From: Toxoplasma gondii ME49
Lineage: Eukaryota; Apicomplexa; Conoidasida; Eucoccidiorida; Sarcocystidae
Reading direction: 5' to 3'
Length of the DNA stretch: 64,000 nt
Assembly: GCF_000006565.2 (NCBI RefSeq)
Contig: NC_031476.1
Location: 6,013,900 to 6,077,899, forward strand
A model generated the notes under the pieces. That model searched no databases. It saw only the letters and a list, made by a program, of their open reading frames with translations, and was not told where the DNA came from. The translations under genes were made by a program, and so were the position numbers. Positions 12,742 through 22,796 of this stretch are shown here, in pieces. Each line of letters opens with the position of its first letter. The stretch's first letter is position 1.

Positions 12742-15366
12742 TTACATTCCCTCCGTGTCGCTAGTGCCGCTTGAGCTGTCAGAGTCAGACACTCCCCCTT
12801 GTAGGGTGATTGAGCTGATTCTGTTGCCAACCGATACGCACACCTTCTGAACTTCGATCCAAATCCGGGCAGGACTGGGTGCTTCCACCGTAGCACCCGC
12901 CTCAACCTGGGGCTCCTCCTCAGCTTCGGTTTCCGGACAGTTTAGTGCGACCTGAATGACAAATGAAAAATGCCAGTGGGAGCGCGTCGCACTCCACTTC
13001 CCAAACAGTCCACGGGGCTGACACAACACTAGAAGATCCTACGCTGTCTCTTCTGTCAGAACGGGGACTCATGTTCAACAACTCTACCTACGCACATGCG
13101 GCTGACAGGGTTAACGACTTTAGACCGCAAAACCCGCGTAAGCTTCCAGTGTACTTACACTGTAACAATCACCCGCAAGATAACTTTTGCATTTTGTGGG
13201 AATCCCCGGAACGGAGCTTTCCACATTGTGATTTTCCACGGCTGATACCTGCGATCCTGTTTGGGTATCCCGAAACTGCTGCAGGGCATTTTCTATCTGT
13301 GGCCAGCAAAGCTGGCACTCATCACCGTCCTCAGCTGTGTCGTCATCGTCGCCAGAGGATGACAAGCGCTGTGTGGTTCGCCGCGCTTCGTGAGCTGACG
13401 CTCGGGATGTAATGCGGAGTGCGGGGCGGATGTCCTGCATCGCAACACAACGGAACGGAACGTCATTGCCAATCCATCCTGAGCAGCTTTCGCATATGAA
13501 CCGGCGCTGCACGCGAGAGTGGCCTACTTCCTCCAGACTGCAGATATCCACAACCCACCAAGCAAATGCAGCTTACCTCTGCCGTCCAAGCCAAAGAGAC
13601 ATGAGGACGGAAAGGACGAAAAGAAAACGGCTCTCCTCCAAAACGGGTCACAATCTCGTCGACACATTTTACCACCGGAGACACCTAAAGGAAACGAAAC
13701 CGCAGGAACAAACATAGGTCGTGGAAAATATTTTAAGTGCCGATCAAACCTTTGGTGCTGCCGCCTTCCCCAAAGCACCCTAGTTGTCACCCCAGCAGCC
13801 ACTCACAGGAAATTACCAGAGGAGCTACGGAGCGCGCGCCAGCAGCAACGTTAGTATGATAGCGGACGTCAAGAAGGGAATGGAGCTGCTAGTCATATTT
13901 TTTAAACAGCCGCAAACGTACCAGGTGGTTCGCAGAAGTAGGCGATGCCGTAAGAGCGGCGAAAAAGCAAGAATGATCCGCATTACTGAAGATATCCAGT
14001 TCCGTTTGTAGTTCCACGGTGAAGCTGATCCATAACACAGAGACAAGCTGGGAAGACAGCGTCAACGCGTTCGAAGTGCCCATGTCTCGGGGCACGTCGT
14101 CGTATCGAAATCCAGTGATACATATACAGGCAACGATACGGAGACACTATTCATCGTTGAACTCCTCTTCACGCGGGACCCTCGGCTGCGAACACAGCAG
14201 CGAAAAAAACCCTATGCTAATTTTCTGCTTATATGACGTGAATCTGTTCTAACGAGTACTCCCACTGTATGTTCGCCAGTTTCGTCGTGGCCGCCGCAGA
14301 GTTATGGATATACGTTTCTATCTGTCTGTCAATGAAAAAGAGAACATATCCTGCGAGAAAAGGACGTGCCTGTCGTGTGAGGGGCTGTAGAGGTGTTCGT
14401 ATCAGAAGCTATGCCTTTCAAGAATGTCCGTCCCCTAACTTCTCAAAAAGCACCCAGCTGTCAAAAATGCAGTCCGACACTCACATTCACAGAAGCTCGT
14501 ACTCGTTTCTCACGAAAGGGTAGTTCACACCAGACTTCGTACGCATGAATAGCACTCTATTCGTCGGATTCTCACCATTTGAATTGCCTCAGATGTGTGG
14601 TTATTTGAGCGAGGAAAGGCTCAATCAAGTGGTACTGGAGCATGAACGTCCGGCTCAGGCTTAAATGCAGATCCGCGATATCAACCACTTCTTTTGTGGT
14701 ATGCAGTTGAAGCTGTCTGTGTATCTTTGGCTTCTTCCCGTGAATGTCACGTCGAAACGCCGGCGATGAATCTGTGACTAAATGATTAGGCGACGGTTCT
14801 TGAACGTTGACGGACTCCTGTACAGATCGGCCACCTGACGTGTGCAGAACCCCGGTTTTGCTGTTCTCTTCTGTAGACGTTTTCGCTACATTCTGTGTAG
14901 CTGAAAGAGGAGGCTGTGTGTTTGACCTTTCGTGAATACCCACACAGGCGAGATGACCTTGGTCTCCGACTTCTTCGGGCCGTCGGAGATTCCACTTCAA
15001 ACGACAAAGCTGACGGAGAGACGCACGAGCTGCGTCGAGTCGATGAGTGACCTTTCGTCGCGGCACTAAGCAGGACAACGCAGAAATAGACCTGGCAAGA
15101 CCGCTTGGATGCCCACTAAGGTGCTGTAATTCGATATCACATCACGACCACCATGTTGGTCAACTCCGCGAGACGTAATTCGCATTTGCAGCAGCTCCCG
15201 GACTACGAGCAGTCTCAACAAAAGGGTTAACCGCTTTAGTAATGGTACAGGATTGCATGACACTGCTTACCAGGGATATACACAAACGTAGCGAAATTTC
15301 CATCTGCATGTGGGATTTGCCTTTTGCGACCGCGGTGCTGCTCCGCTGGAGCGGTCGGTGCCGGGT
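12742..15366 (-). CDS. USB1: U6 snRNA 3'-5' phosphodiesterase USB1, 2H family
   Basis: Nuclear 2H phosphoesterase that trims and matures the 3' end of U6 snRNA for splicing. Predicted exons: 15366-15271, 15202-15152 (or 15092), 15065-14576, 14024-13922, 13684-13577, 13506-13249, 12951-12742. In order: the GNFATFVYIPG segment (human GNWATHVYVP), the first catalytic motif LHLSLSRT followed by QYHLIEPF, the FTVELQTELDIFSNADHSCF strand pair, VVKCVDEIV, the second catalytic motif PHVSLAW, and the terminal VCVSVGNRISSITL strand (human VRCKSGNKFFSMPL). Both H-x-S pairs are intact. It is longer than the human protein (265 residues) because of a disordered insert before motif 1 and an 86-codon Cys-containing exon after motif 2. 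The acidic Ser-rich C-terminus ends at TEGM. The first exon is unresolved: the exon at 15366 needs one base from upstream. Identity is strong; the N-terminus is open. Confidence 0.85.
13249..13506 (-). other. Cys-containing insertion exon within USB1
   Basis: An 86-codon exon, in phase 0 at both ends, between the exon ending SLAWTAE and the exon carrying the final conserved strand. It starts RRFICESCSGWIGNDV, reaches a further Cys in PFRC, then a basic and an acidic stretch (SSSGDDDDTAEDGDE), then CQLCWPQIE. Two C-x2-C pairs about 50 residues apart could bind a metal, but this is only suggested by spacing. Human USB1 has no counterpart at this point. Confidence 0.55.
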
Positions 15367-15620
15367 CTGCAAACACAGAGAAGACCGAAACACAAGTAAA
15401 GCGTTCAGCTGTCCAGCGTGTCACGATTTCATTACGATCCACTCCAACCGACCGGTAAGAGTTCGCAAATTCCACTGTTACCACTCCCATGTAGTGCAAT
15501 GACGCTGGATTGATACACTCCACCGCTGTCTTTGTCACAATCATAGAGGATGCCAGACACACCGGGTTATTTGCGATTCACTATCTAGTCGTCCCGCTTT
15601 CATGAAGTGAGCTAACATAC

Positions 15621-15869
15621 CCGTGGTCTTTTGCCAAAGATGAAACTGTCCGCGATGTGCAAATAAAGAGGTAGCCCACTCGGATGCGCCAACTCACCAT
15701 CCCACCAATCGAGGAGCCTTGCACACACATCTGCGGTATCGCGTCTGGCGTCCTGCATTCTAGCAAACTCATAGAACATGTCCTGCGAGATCGCGCTCAT
15801 CAGCACTAAGGGCGGATCGCAAACACCCACAGACGGAGGTGGAAACCCGACTGTACGAACCGTATTTCT
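15621..15869 (-). CDS. Unassigned minus-strand exon upstream of USB1
   Basis: An 83-codon block in phase 0, with a good acceptor (CTTCTTTGCAG) and donor (GTATGT). It includes ISQDMFYEFARMQDARRD and LPLYLHIADSFIFGK, which read like real folded protein. More minus-strand open segments lie upstream, at about 15935-16183 and 16196-16462. I could not decide whether these are a long N-terminal extension of the USB1 transcript or a separate gene between USB1 and the protease gene. I do not recognise a family. Confidence 0.4.
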
Positions 15870-16609
15870 CTGCAAAGAAGCTGTCGTCTATGACTGTTCA
15901 AGGCGCAGCAGAGGGCATTTCTTTCTCGCGATCCTCATGTTTCTGAAAAATTGAGGTGCTGTTGAGCGGCAGATAAAGAACAGCCTCGAAACCGCTTCGT
16001 CGTGAGCGAACGAGTCTCAAAGAAAGCATAGTCCACCTCGACCACCTCATGGAATGCCTTTTCGGCGCGTCCACCTCGTGTGCCGCAGCTTATAGCTATC
16101 TCCCGGGAGCGGCCATCACCAAACACTTGGTCTGGGGTTATGTTGGCGACCCAGCAAGACACTGGCGCGCACACAACCCGCACCGTTGCCGGCTGCTACA
16201 TATGATCAGCCTGCTCTGTCAACAGTGCTTGAGCCCGTCTGCCCGGTGCTACTGCTTCAACCTTTTGAGCAGGCTTTGTCAACAGTTCAAGGGAGTCAGA
16301 TGTTGAAAATAACAGGCGAAATATTTTACCGGCGACGTTTGCCATTCTGCGTCGAACGCTGGAAGCGTTCACCCAACGGCCCTGTTGGATGGGGTTTCGC
16401 CATACTCCAGGGTCACAGCAGCTAGAGTTGGTACGCGTCACGAGGGTGGCAAGAAATGACATAACCTTTTGACGTGCAGTTCTCCTTGTTCACTTCATCA
16501 ATATGGAGACACAAGGCAATGATGGTCTTTGCTTGGTGTCAATGAGAGAGCTACACTGATCTCTCCAGGGGCATATCGATGGAATCCCGCCATAGCTGCA
16601 TGTAGAACG

Positions 16610-16803
16610 TGCATGCAGTTGTCTTCGTCAACGCTGAAGGGTGCTCAGAGACATGTTTTTTCCACGTACACAGGTCAGACTAAAGTAGATTTCGTATCAG
16701 CGCGCATAAAATTCAGTTGGGAGCTTCAGGAAACTCCCATCTTCCTCCTTTTGTGAACTTACATGTGAACATCCTGCATGCTCGCTCCGGATTTCTGCAT
16801 GCA
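16610..16803. promoter_or_regulatory. Three TGCATGC elements upstream of the deneddylase gene
   Basis: TGCATGCA at 16610-16617, TGCATGC at 16775-16781 and TGCATGCA at 16796-16803, all within about 270 bases of the start codon at 16882. TGCATGC/GCATGC is an established promoter element in apicomplexans, bound by ApiAP2 factors. The motif is a palindrome and could also serve a minus-strand gene to the left. Function is inferred from motif and position only. Confidence 0.5.
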
Positions 16804-16881
16804 AAGCGCCTTCTTGTGTGTGTCGGAAACGAGTTTATATCGATGTGATGCACCGTTTTCTGTCCACATAATACTTAATCG

Positions 16882-18048
16882 ATGTCGGATACTGAAGAAA
16901 AGCCCTTCTTGACACTCAAGACTTGCAGGTTATACGCGGAGGACGTGGCTCTCTTTCGTCCTGCTCAGTGGCTTAACGACGCTTGCATCTCTTTTTTCTT
17001 CGAAGTGCTGCAGGCTGCGGCTGATTTGTACTACAGCGCCAGAGCCCGCCCTGATAGCCAGAGGCTCGCGGAAGGAATAGCGCACTTGATAGTGGAAGGC
17101 GTTAAACCATTTAGCGAAAACAATGAAGAAATGCTGCGCCACAAGCTGGGGCTATGTGCCCCAGCGAGTGAACCGTCTTCTAATGAAGCTGCAATGTGTA
17201 GCTTGAAGTCTAGGCGAGAAGCTAAGTTGGAGACGTCGCCTTCTTTGGGATGGACAAACCACGACAACGAGGCACACGTGTGCTCTCCGGTTCTGTTTGT
17301 TGATCCGTGTGTGGCATTTTTGGTCTCAATGTGTTGTGATGGTGATGAAGTGCAGGACACCCTTCAAACTTTGCGTCTGCCACTTCGGTCGGTAGTAGTA
17401 TGGCCACTCACCGACCATCTGGATTCTTCCGTTTCCGGAGGAACTCACTGGACGTTGCTAATTCAGATAGCGTGTAGCAGAGGCGTTGAGGGAAATACAA
17501 TGATCCAACATGGTTGTAATTCAACCCATGGACCAGTGAAGCCGCACAGCCGTTACAAGTTTTTCCACTTCGACAGCCTTGGGCACAAAACCCAGCGATC
17601 ACGCGGTAATCTTGCTGCTGCGCAACGGCTCCAAGGACTGCTGGGTCGTTTTGTTAAGATCCCCACCTCAGCGGAATCCCCAGAAATTGCTGCCCACGAC
17701 AAACCACGCAGTACACCAGTCCCGCTGTGTTGCGTGCCGCCTCAGAGCAACGCATCTGACTGTGGAGTGTACTGCTTGCTATTTGCGGAGAGGCTTCTAC
17801 AACTGTTGGTCAGAAAAGATCGTGAGTACTTCAAAGACAAAAATGACTCCGGCAACCACCGACGTCCAAACCAGACGGCATCGTCTATCGAGATGACGGC
17901 CCGTCTACTATACCCGGAACATCAGTTCGACTTATCGTGGCTTTCTTTGCCCGAACTACAAAGGTTCGATCCTTTGGTTGTGTCTACCCAGAGACGCGAT
18001 GCACTTCTTCTGGCAAATAGGCTGGCTCGAAGGGAAGGCCTCTTTTGA
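16882..18048 (+). CDS. NEDD8-specific cysteine protease, SENP8/NEDP1-like (Ulp1 fold)
   Basis: C48-family cysteine protease predicted to mature NEDD8 or remove it from cullins. It is a 388-residue, intronless ORF. The Ulp1-type WLND motif is at 30-33; His189 lies in GGTHWTLL, Asp231 in FFHFDSLG, Gln288 of the oxyanion hole and Cys294 in PPQSNASDCGVY, giving a complete catalytic set in the right order. The GG(T/S)HW and SxDCG contexts and the short N-terminus resemble SENP8 more than the SUMO proteases SENP1/2. It is larger than human SENP8 (212 residues), mainly from an 80-residue insert after WLND (about 50-135) and a C-terminal extension. Start: first ATG, following in-frame stops. SUMO versus NEDD8 preference is inferred from resemblance and would need testing. 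Confidence 0.85.
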   Translation: MSDTEEKPFLTLKTCRLYAEDVALFRPAQWLNDACISFFFEVLQAAADLYYSARARPDSQRLAEGIAHLIVEGVKPFSENNEEMLRHKLGLCAPASEPSSNEAAMCSLKSRREAKLETSPSLGWTNHDNEAHVCSPVLFVDPCVAFLVSMCCDGDEVQDTLQTLRLPLRSVVVWPLTDHLDSSVSGGTHWTLLIQIACSRGVEGNTMIQHGCNSTHGPVKPHSRYKFFHFDSLGHKTQRSRGNLAAAQRLQGLLGRFVKIPTSAESPEIAAHDKPRSTPVPLCCVPPQSNASDCGVYCLLFAERLLQLLVRKDREYFKDKNDSGNHRRPNQTASSIEMTARLLYPEHQFDLSWLSLPELQRFDPLVVSTQRRDALLLANRLARREGLF

Positions 18049-19119
18049 GAAAAACGCGCGTACCGAGCGGAAGCAAGTAGATATTTGCCTCTAGTTCCTA
18101 CGATAACCAGACTCAAGTTCCATACTATTTTCTGGTTGTTCAAGGGAAACACTATACCGGAGTGGTGTTGTAGTTCCTGCATGTTCAGTGACAGTGAGTT
18201 ACGCTACTATGGACTCCCGCTCCTGCAAGACGCAAGTTGTTACAATTGCTGCTACAGATGTAACTATGGCAACGAAACCGATGTTCGTTAAAGTGTTTTA
18301 GTCTACGCGGGGCTCGATTTTATCGGTGAACGGCCGTGTGTTCAGACACTGCAATCTGTGTGCTGAGTGCGCGAGTTCTGTTGACCCAACGGAGAGCTCA
18401 CAGCCAAGAAGTCCACCAATGAAACACACTGACTCTCAAACTGGCACCACTTCTGTTTTCTGGCGATGATAACGGCGAGACGGTGGGGGCGTCCGTTTCG
18501 TATACGGTGGCCGCGTTACCCATAAATAATAAAAACTATGTGAGTTCCATAGTCAATGAGTACGTCAACGGATGCCGAAGCACAGTGTAGCATTCAGTCA
18601 AGGACATGGCTCTCCAGTGCGAGGAAAAAAGAAGTCACAACATCCGCTCCAAATCGAAGCGTGGCTTGCGGCAGCGTCACGTTATCCGCACGCACACCCC
18701 TGAGTCGAGGTTACTCTCCAACACGGAAGCGGCGACAGCATCACCAGTCTACTTCTCCTTTCGGCTCTCCGTACCTAGCATATCTCGAACGCCGGAGTGG
18801 GTGCTCACTCTAAGAGCGGGACCATATGGAGCAGTGTGGTGGAACTACAAGTGTAAATTTGCTTACATGGAGTTCACCACACTTTCTAACGACTCTACAT
18901 ACTGTGCATTGGAAATACGTTGTGGTGTGCTAGTTGCTCCATGCACTAAAACAATGCCTTACAGTCATCAGCATCTTTCTACCCTCCTCGGGAGATAGAG
19001 GCTTTTTCATTTCCCTTGGATCTACGAGTGCACACAGCATAAGTGTTCGTTGAAACAACTTGCAGAGGTAGTCTTACTGTTCTCCGCAACCTCCTGTTTT
19101 CTCTCTGTATCACAAATAA
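18049..19119. other. Tail-to-tail intergenic region
   Basis: Between the stop codon of the plus-strand protease and the stop codon of the minus-strand acidic protein, so both 3' UTRs should lie here. Short ORFs at 18556-18998 overlap each other in different frames and show no domain or splice logic. Nothing else is seen. Confidence 0.5.
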
Positions 19120-20265
19120 TTAAGCGTTCTCTTCGGCGGACCGCCGTCCATCAGCTGGCGTACCTAGGTACTCCTCTTCTGCATCGTCAATATCGGCTTC
19201 CCTCTCCTCCTCTTCATCTTCGCTGCCCTGCGGCAATGTGCAGCTGGGCTGTGCTCACATCGTCATCTGGCGATGAACAAACCTCGGCTTCGTCTTCAGC
19301 GTCGTCACCGTCTGTTGTGTGTGCGTGTGTTACTTAAACTATGAGCATAGTGCAAGAGAAGGTGCGGAGGTACCTTCCTGAGCAAATCGCCCTTTCGCCT
19401 GTAAATGCAGTCCTATCTTCCCGTTGCTATGGCTGAGTTGTCTGAAGGACCCGCAGCAGTTGTTGTTGACAATATTCACTCCATTTCCTGCAAGTGACAT
19501 AGTGTCGTGTGTGCTTGTAGAGAGCTTTGTGTGCTGTTACCCGCTGAGGGGGACGCAGCGTCAGGCGCTGCAGCTTCAGGCGCAGCTTCGTCTGGGCCTG
19601 ACAGTGCAACTGTCTCCACCGCAGCAGCTTTTTCCTCGTCTGTTGCGTTATATTCTGCTGTTCGTTCATTAGGTGCGGGTGTTTCGGCTTCTTCATCTGT
19701 GCGGAGTAACCTTCAGAGAATCCATGGTAGGCACACCTCTAGCGCAGCTCACCGGCTTTAACCTGTTCGATCTTCTCGACCTCGGCACCCATGCCCTCGG
19801 GCAGTGACTCTGGTGCCAACAGCATATCGTCGTCCCCCGAAACAGGCTCTATATGGTGGTCGTCTAAACCATGCGAATATGTGTTTTGAACACCATCCTT
19901 GCCAGGAACATTATGAGCCGGAAAGAAACCCAGAGTCTGGGTATGTCGCATCTTACCATTGACTCCACAGAGTACGGTTGTGCCGCGGCTCTGTCTAAAC
20001 ACCGGTTCTGCATTGCTACAACACACAGTAAGGCATTTATGGGCTACCTTTGTCGGCTACGAGACCCTCATCCGAAGCCTCCGACGCTTCTGCCTGGTCT
20101 AACGAAGGGAGTGATCCGAGTAAACCTTCCGGCGTTTGCTCGCTTCTGAATACCTTCTGCTATCGGGTACGTGTGTTTCCCTTTCAGTCGACTAGCTTCC
20201 GACCGAGGGAAAAATACTATGCTCAAACAGAGCAAAACGCAGACGGTTGGCCGTAGATTTCTCAT
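19120..20265 (-). CDS. Secreted, highly acidic protein, lineage-specific unknown
   Basis: Predicted exons: 20265-20171, 20145-20048, 20007-19753, 19696-19541, 19311-19259, 19227-19120; total about 254 residues. All junction phases agree. Start ATG is in a good context (GGGAAGATGA) and is followed by a classic signal peptide (MRNLRPTVCVLLCLSIVFF, then PRSEA). The mature part is acidic and low in aromatics (SGDDDMLLAPESLPEG, DGDDAEDEAEV, GSEDEEEEREADIDD), ending SAEENA. No domain is recognised. A signal peptide plus a disordered acidic body is common among apicomplexan secretory-organelle proteins, so a dense-granule, vacuolar or wall role is possible but unproven. Weak point: joining the signal peptide to the next exon needs a 25-base intron (20170-20146), which is too short to trust. 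A 58-base alternative using a weaker donor, or a frameshift, is possible. Downstream exons are more secure than the first join. Confidence 0.6.
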
Positions 20266-20661
20266 CTTCCCGGAATTGAGGTGGACAGCGCGCGTTGTGC
20301 AGAGACGGGGAAGTGGACGGGAGAACACTTCGGATTCCAAGTGCTCCTCCAAATGGTGGAGTTCGGTTCTGTAGGTACACTGAATCCCAGCGCGCGAAGT
20401 GAAGACTGCTCTCCAGTAGTCTATATATGAAGAAAAGGTGCCATCGAGTTACTCAAGATTTGATCCAAGTTCGAGTAATAAAAAAGGGAGACACTTGGGA
20501 AATACCAGGATGCCTGTCACTTTTACGCCACCACTAGAGAAACTACGACCAACTAATACCTCATCATTACACAAACACACATGTAGTGACTGATCATGCG
20601 AAGCAGTGGTTGCTTGAAACATCATGCGATAAGCGAATTACACGTCGAGAACAAACTGCGT
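20266..20661. other. Short spacer between two minus-strand genes
   Basis: About 400 bases between the docking-protein stop codon and the start of the acidic protein. It should hold the 3' UTR of the former and the promoter of the latter. No gene or clear motif is seen. Confidence 0.5.
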
Positions 20662-22305
20662 TCACCTTGGCCCCGGCTTTTTCTGCTTGTTTTTCTTCCT
20701 GTCATCTTTTTTATTCCGTCCTTTTAAGAAACGGTCTTTAAGTTCGTCCCTGCTAAGAGGGCGCGTGTCAGAGTCTTCATCATCTGAGTGTTCACTACTC
20801 ACACCATCAAGTGTCGATGGGAGCTTTATTTGTGGTGGACATCCTATAGACGGTGCAGTTGTAGAGTATGCCAGAGCACGGTCAGCAGCAGTGTGCGCCA
20901 CTGGGCTGTGTACATGAGCAACTTCACGAAGGTAAAACTCTATGATGATGTCAGTTCTTTGTTCTATGGCTTGCAGAAAAGATACCACAGTGGAATCGTT
21001 TAAGCCTTGGTTGATCCACAGCTCCTCGGAGTACAGCTCATGACACTCGAGCTTGTCGAAGATCCGTTGAATCCCGAGCTTTAGTTCGCTGAGTGTTTTT
21101 GATATACCTTCGTTTTTCCCTTCAAACATTTTGGTCTTCTTTTCCAGTGAAGTACAATAAGCCTCCAGCTCCTGCAGCACCTCTTGTTTCCTTTTGTCTG
21201 TGACAGCGTTGGAAGACTGGAAGTTGTCTATTTCTCTCTGAAGCTGGACGATATTGGCCTCCGCTGCTTCTACATCTGCGCTAAGTGCGTTGACATAGTT
21301 GTACAGAGAAAAGTTTTGTTCCTCGGCATTTACAAAGGCCTCAAGAAGCTGGTCGATACTGGGCATTCCAGTCGCTTCTTGAATTTTAGCAAATGCTGCT
21401 TTGTAGGTTGCAATATGTGCAGCTGTTTCGTCGGAAGTTCCACTGTCCCCACCACCGTTCCAGGCGTCGTGCAGTCTACTTGGAGACTCCCCTCCAGTAG
21501 AAGGATTGATTCTCTTCTTAGATGATTGATCATACTGTTTCACTTGCTTGAGCTGTTTTTGCTTTTGGTAAGCTTCAATCAGGCGACTGAGCTCAGACCG
21601 TTCCTTTTCAAAATCTTTGTGTTCTTTACCCGCTTGCGCCTTCAGCTCTGCGACCTGCTGGTGAGCCTCATCTCGGACTTTGTATGCGGCATTCGCCATG
21701 TCAATAACCTCTGCCATACTTTTTTTCTTCTCATGCAAATCCCGTTCCATTTTCCTGTATAGATTGTCGAAGGCGACGCGCTCCCGTCTGAGATTATTTA
21801 TTTCATCTTTGAGTTTTTTGTTATATGCCACTGCCTCGCTGTATTTCTGCATTCCTTTGTTCAGACGGTTCTCGAGTATTCTTATTTGCTTTGCGATTGA
21901 TTCACTGGACACCATGGCGCAATACACGCCTCCCATGGTGCCCATCCTTTCCCTGCACTTCATCACCCTACCCTCTATGAGGCTGATTTTAGAGAGAAGA
22001 TCTCTTTCTTTGCGTTTCTCATCCTCCATGTACTGGATCAAGTTTTGGCACTGCTCGTTCAGAGCCTGCATTTTACTACCCATAAGGGTATGCTGCTGAC
22101 TCGAGACGGCATCGCACGTTTCCTGAAGCTCATGCTTAAGCTTTCCGTTTTCACGAGAAAGCTTATCTATGGTGGCACGTTGGCGGCGTATTCTCGCCTG
22201 TGCCTCGTCACTGTATGCCTTGGTGTCATGTTCGAGGACGCGGAATTTCCGTTGCAGTTCCTGTATCTTCAGCTCCACCGGAAATCTGCGTGGATCAGTT
22301 GCCAT
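20662..22305 (-). CDS. Outer dynein arm docking complex coiled-coil protein (ODA1/CCDC114-like)
   Basis: A 547-residue, intronless gene. The family (Chlamydomonas ODA1/DC2, human CCDC114/ODAD1 and CCDC63) anchors outer dynein arms on axonemal doublet microtubules. The N-terminus matches the family signature: ELQRKFRVLEHDTKAYSDEA followed by RRQRATIDKLSREN. Coiled coil runs from about residue 20 to 260 and again from about 350 to 430; between them lies SIDQLLEAFVNAEEQNFSLY and NYVNALSADVEAAE, the family's conserved middle segment. The C-terminus is short and ends in a basic KK/NK-rich tail. Start: first in-frame ATG, context TCACAATGGC. In coccidia only microgametes have flagella, so male-gamete expression is expected. 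The divergent unknown ORF at 22797 may share its promoter region. Confidence 0.87.
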   Translation of the reverse strand: MATDPRRFPVELKIQELQRKFRVLEHDTKAYSDEAQARIRRQRATIDKLSRENGKLKHELQETCDAVSSQQHTLMGSKMQALNEQCQNLIQYMEDEKRKERDLLSKISLIEGRVMKCRERMGTMGGVYCAMVSSESIAKQIRILENRLNKGMQKYSEAVAYNKKLKDEINNLRRERVAFDNLYRKMERDLHEKKKSMAEVIDMANAAYKVRDEAHQQVAELKAQAGKEHKDFEKERSELSRLIEAYQKQKQLKQVKQYDQSSKKRINPSTGGESPSRLHDAWNGGGDSGTSDETAAHIATYKAAFAKIQEATGMPSIDQLLEAFVNAEEQNFSLYNYVNALSADVEAAEANIVQLQREIDNFQSSNAVTDKRKQEVLQELEAYCTSLEKKTKMFEGKNEGISKTLSELKLGIQRIFDKLECHELYSEELWINQGLNDSTVVSFLQAIEQRTDIIIEFYLREVAHVHSPVAHTAADRALAYSTTAPSIGCPPQIKLPSTLDGVSSEHSDDEDSDTRPLSRDELKDRFLKGRNKKDDRKKNKQKKPGPR

Positions 22306-22796
22306 TGTGATATCGGAATTCAACAAAGGTCACCAAAATGCATTAAGCGCATGTTCTCTGCCAGCTGCCTGTCGGCGGCCACAGCCCCGCCGGCAATGAA
22401 TCAAAAGGGGCTAGGGACTCAGCGGCAATGAAGCAGAAACAAATTGAAGACAAGGAGTTTAATACGCGAACAGCCAGCAGGTTTCTGCTAGGCTGCTGCA
22501 TTCAAGAAAAGGAGTGATAAGGTGCTGCAGTCCTGCACTCTGTAACGATTGTCGTCTGCATTAGGACATTCTGCTACAATGGCCCTACATCTGCAATTTC
22601 CCCACAACGCTTCCTCAATTTTTACTATTTCCATCTGACACGTTGTCTGTTAAATAAACACACACTTTGACACCGAAGCATGCTGTCATAAATCCGCCTG
22701 TGTAATTGTGCCGTGCTGTATAACTGTATTGCTGGCCCTGTTTCTTTGTGCGGACCTGTAGCCGCAGTGGTCAACGTGGCGGCTGGCGTGCAAAAA
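22306..22796. other. Divergent intergenic region
   Basis: About 490 bases between the start codons of the docking-protein gene (leftward) and the unknown ORF (rightward). It should contain promoters for both. No TGCATGC element was noticed, and I see no gene in it. Confidence 0.45.

Noticed and set aside
15621..15869. Idea that the exons upstream of USB1 encode a Rad9-like checkpoint clamp subunit
   Set aside because: Only a loose resemblance of one strand-like segment; no conserved motif could be pointed to.
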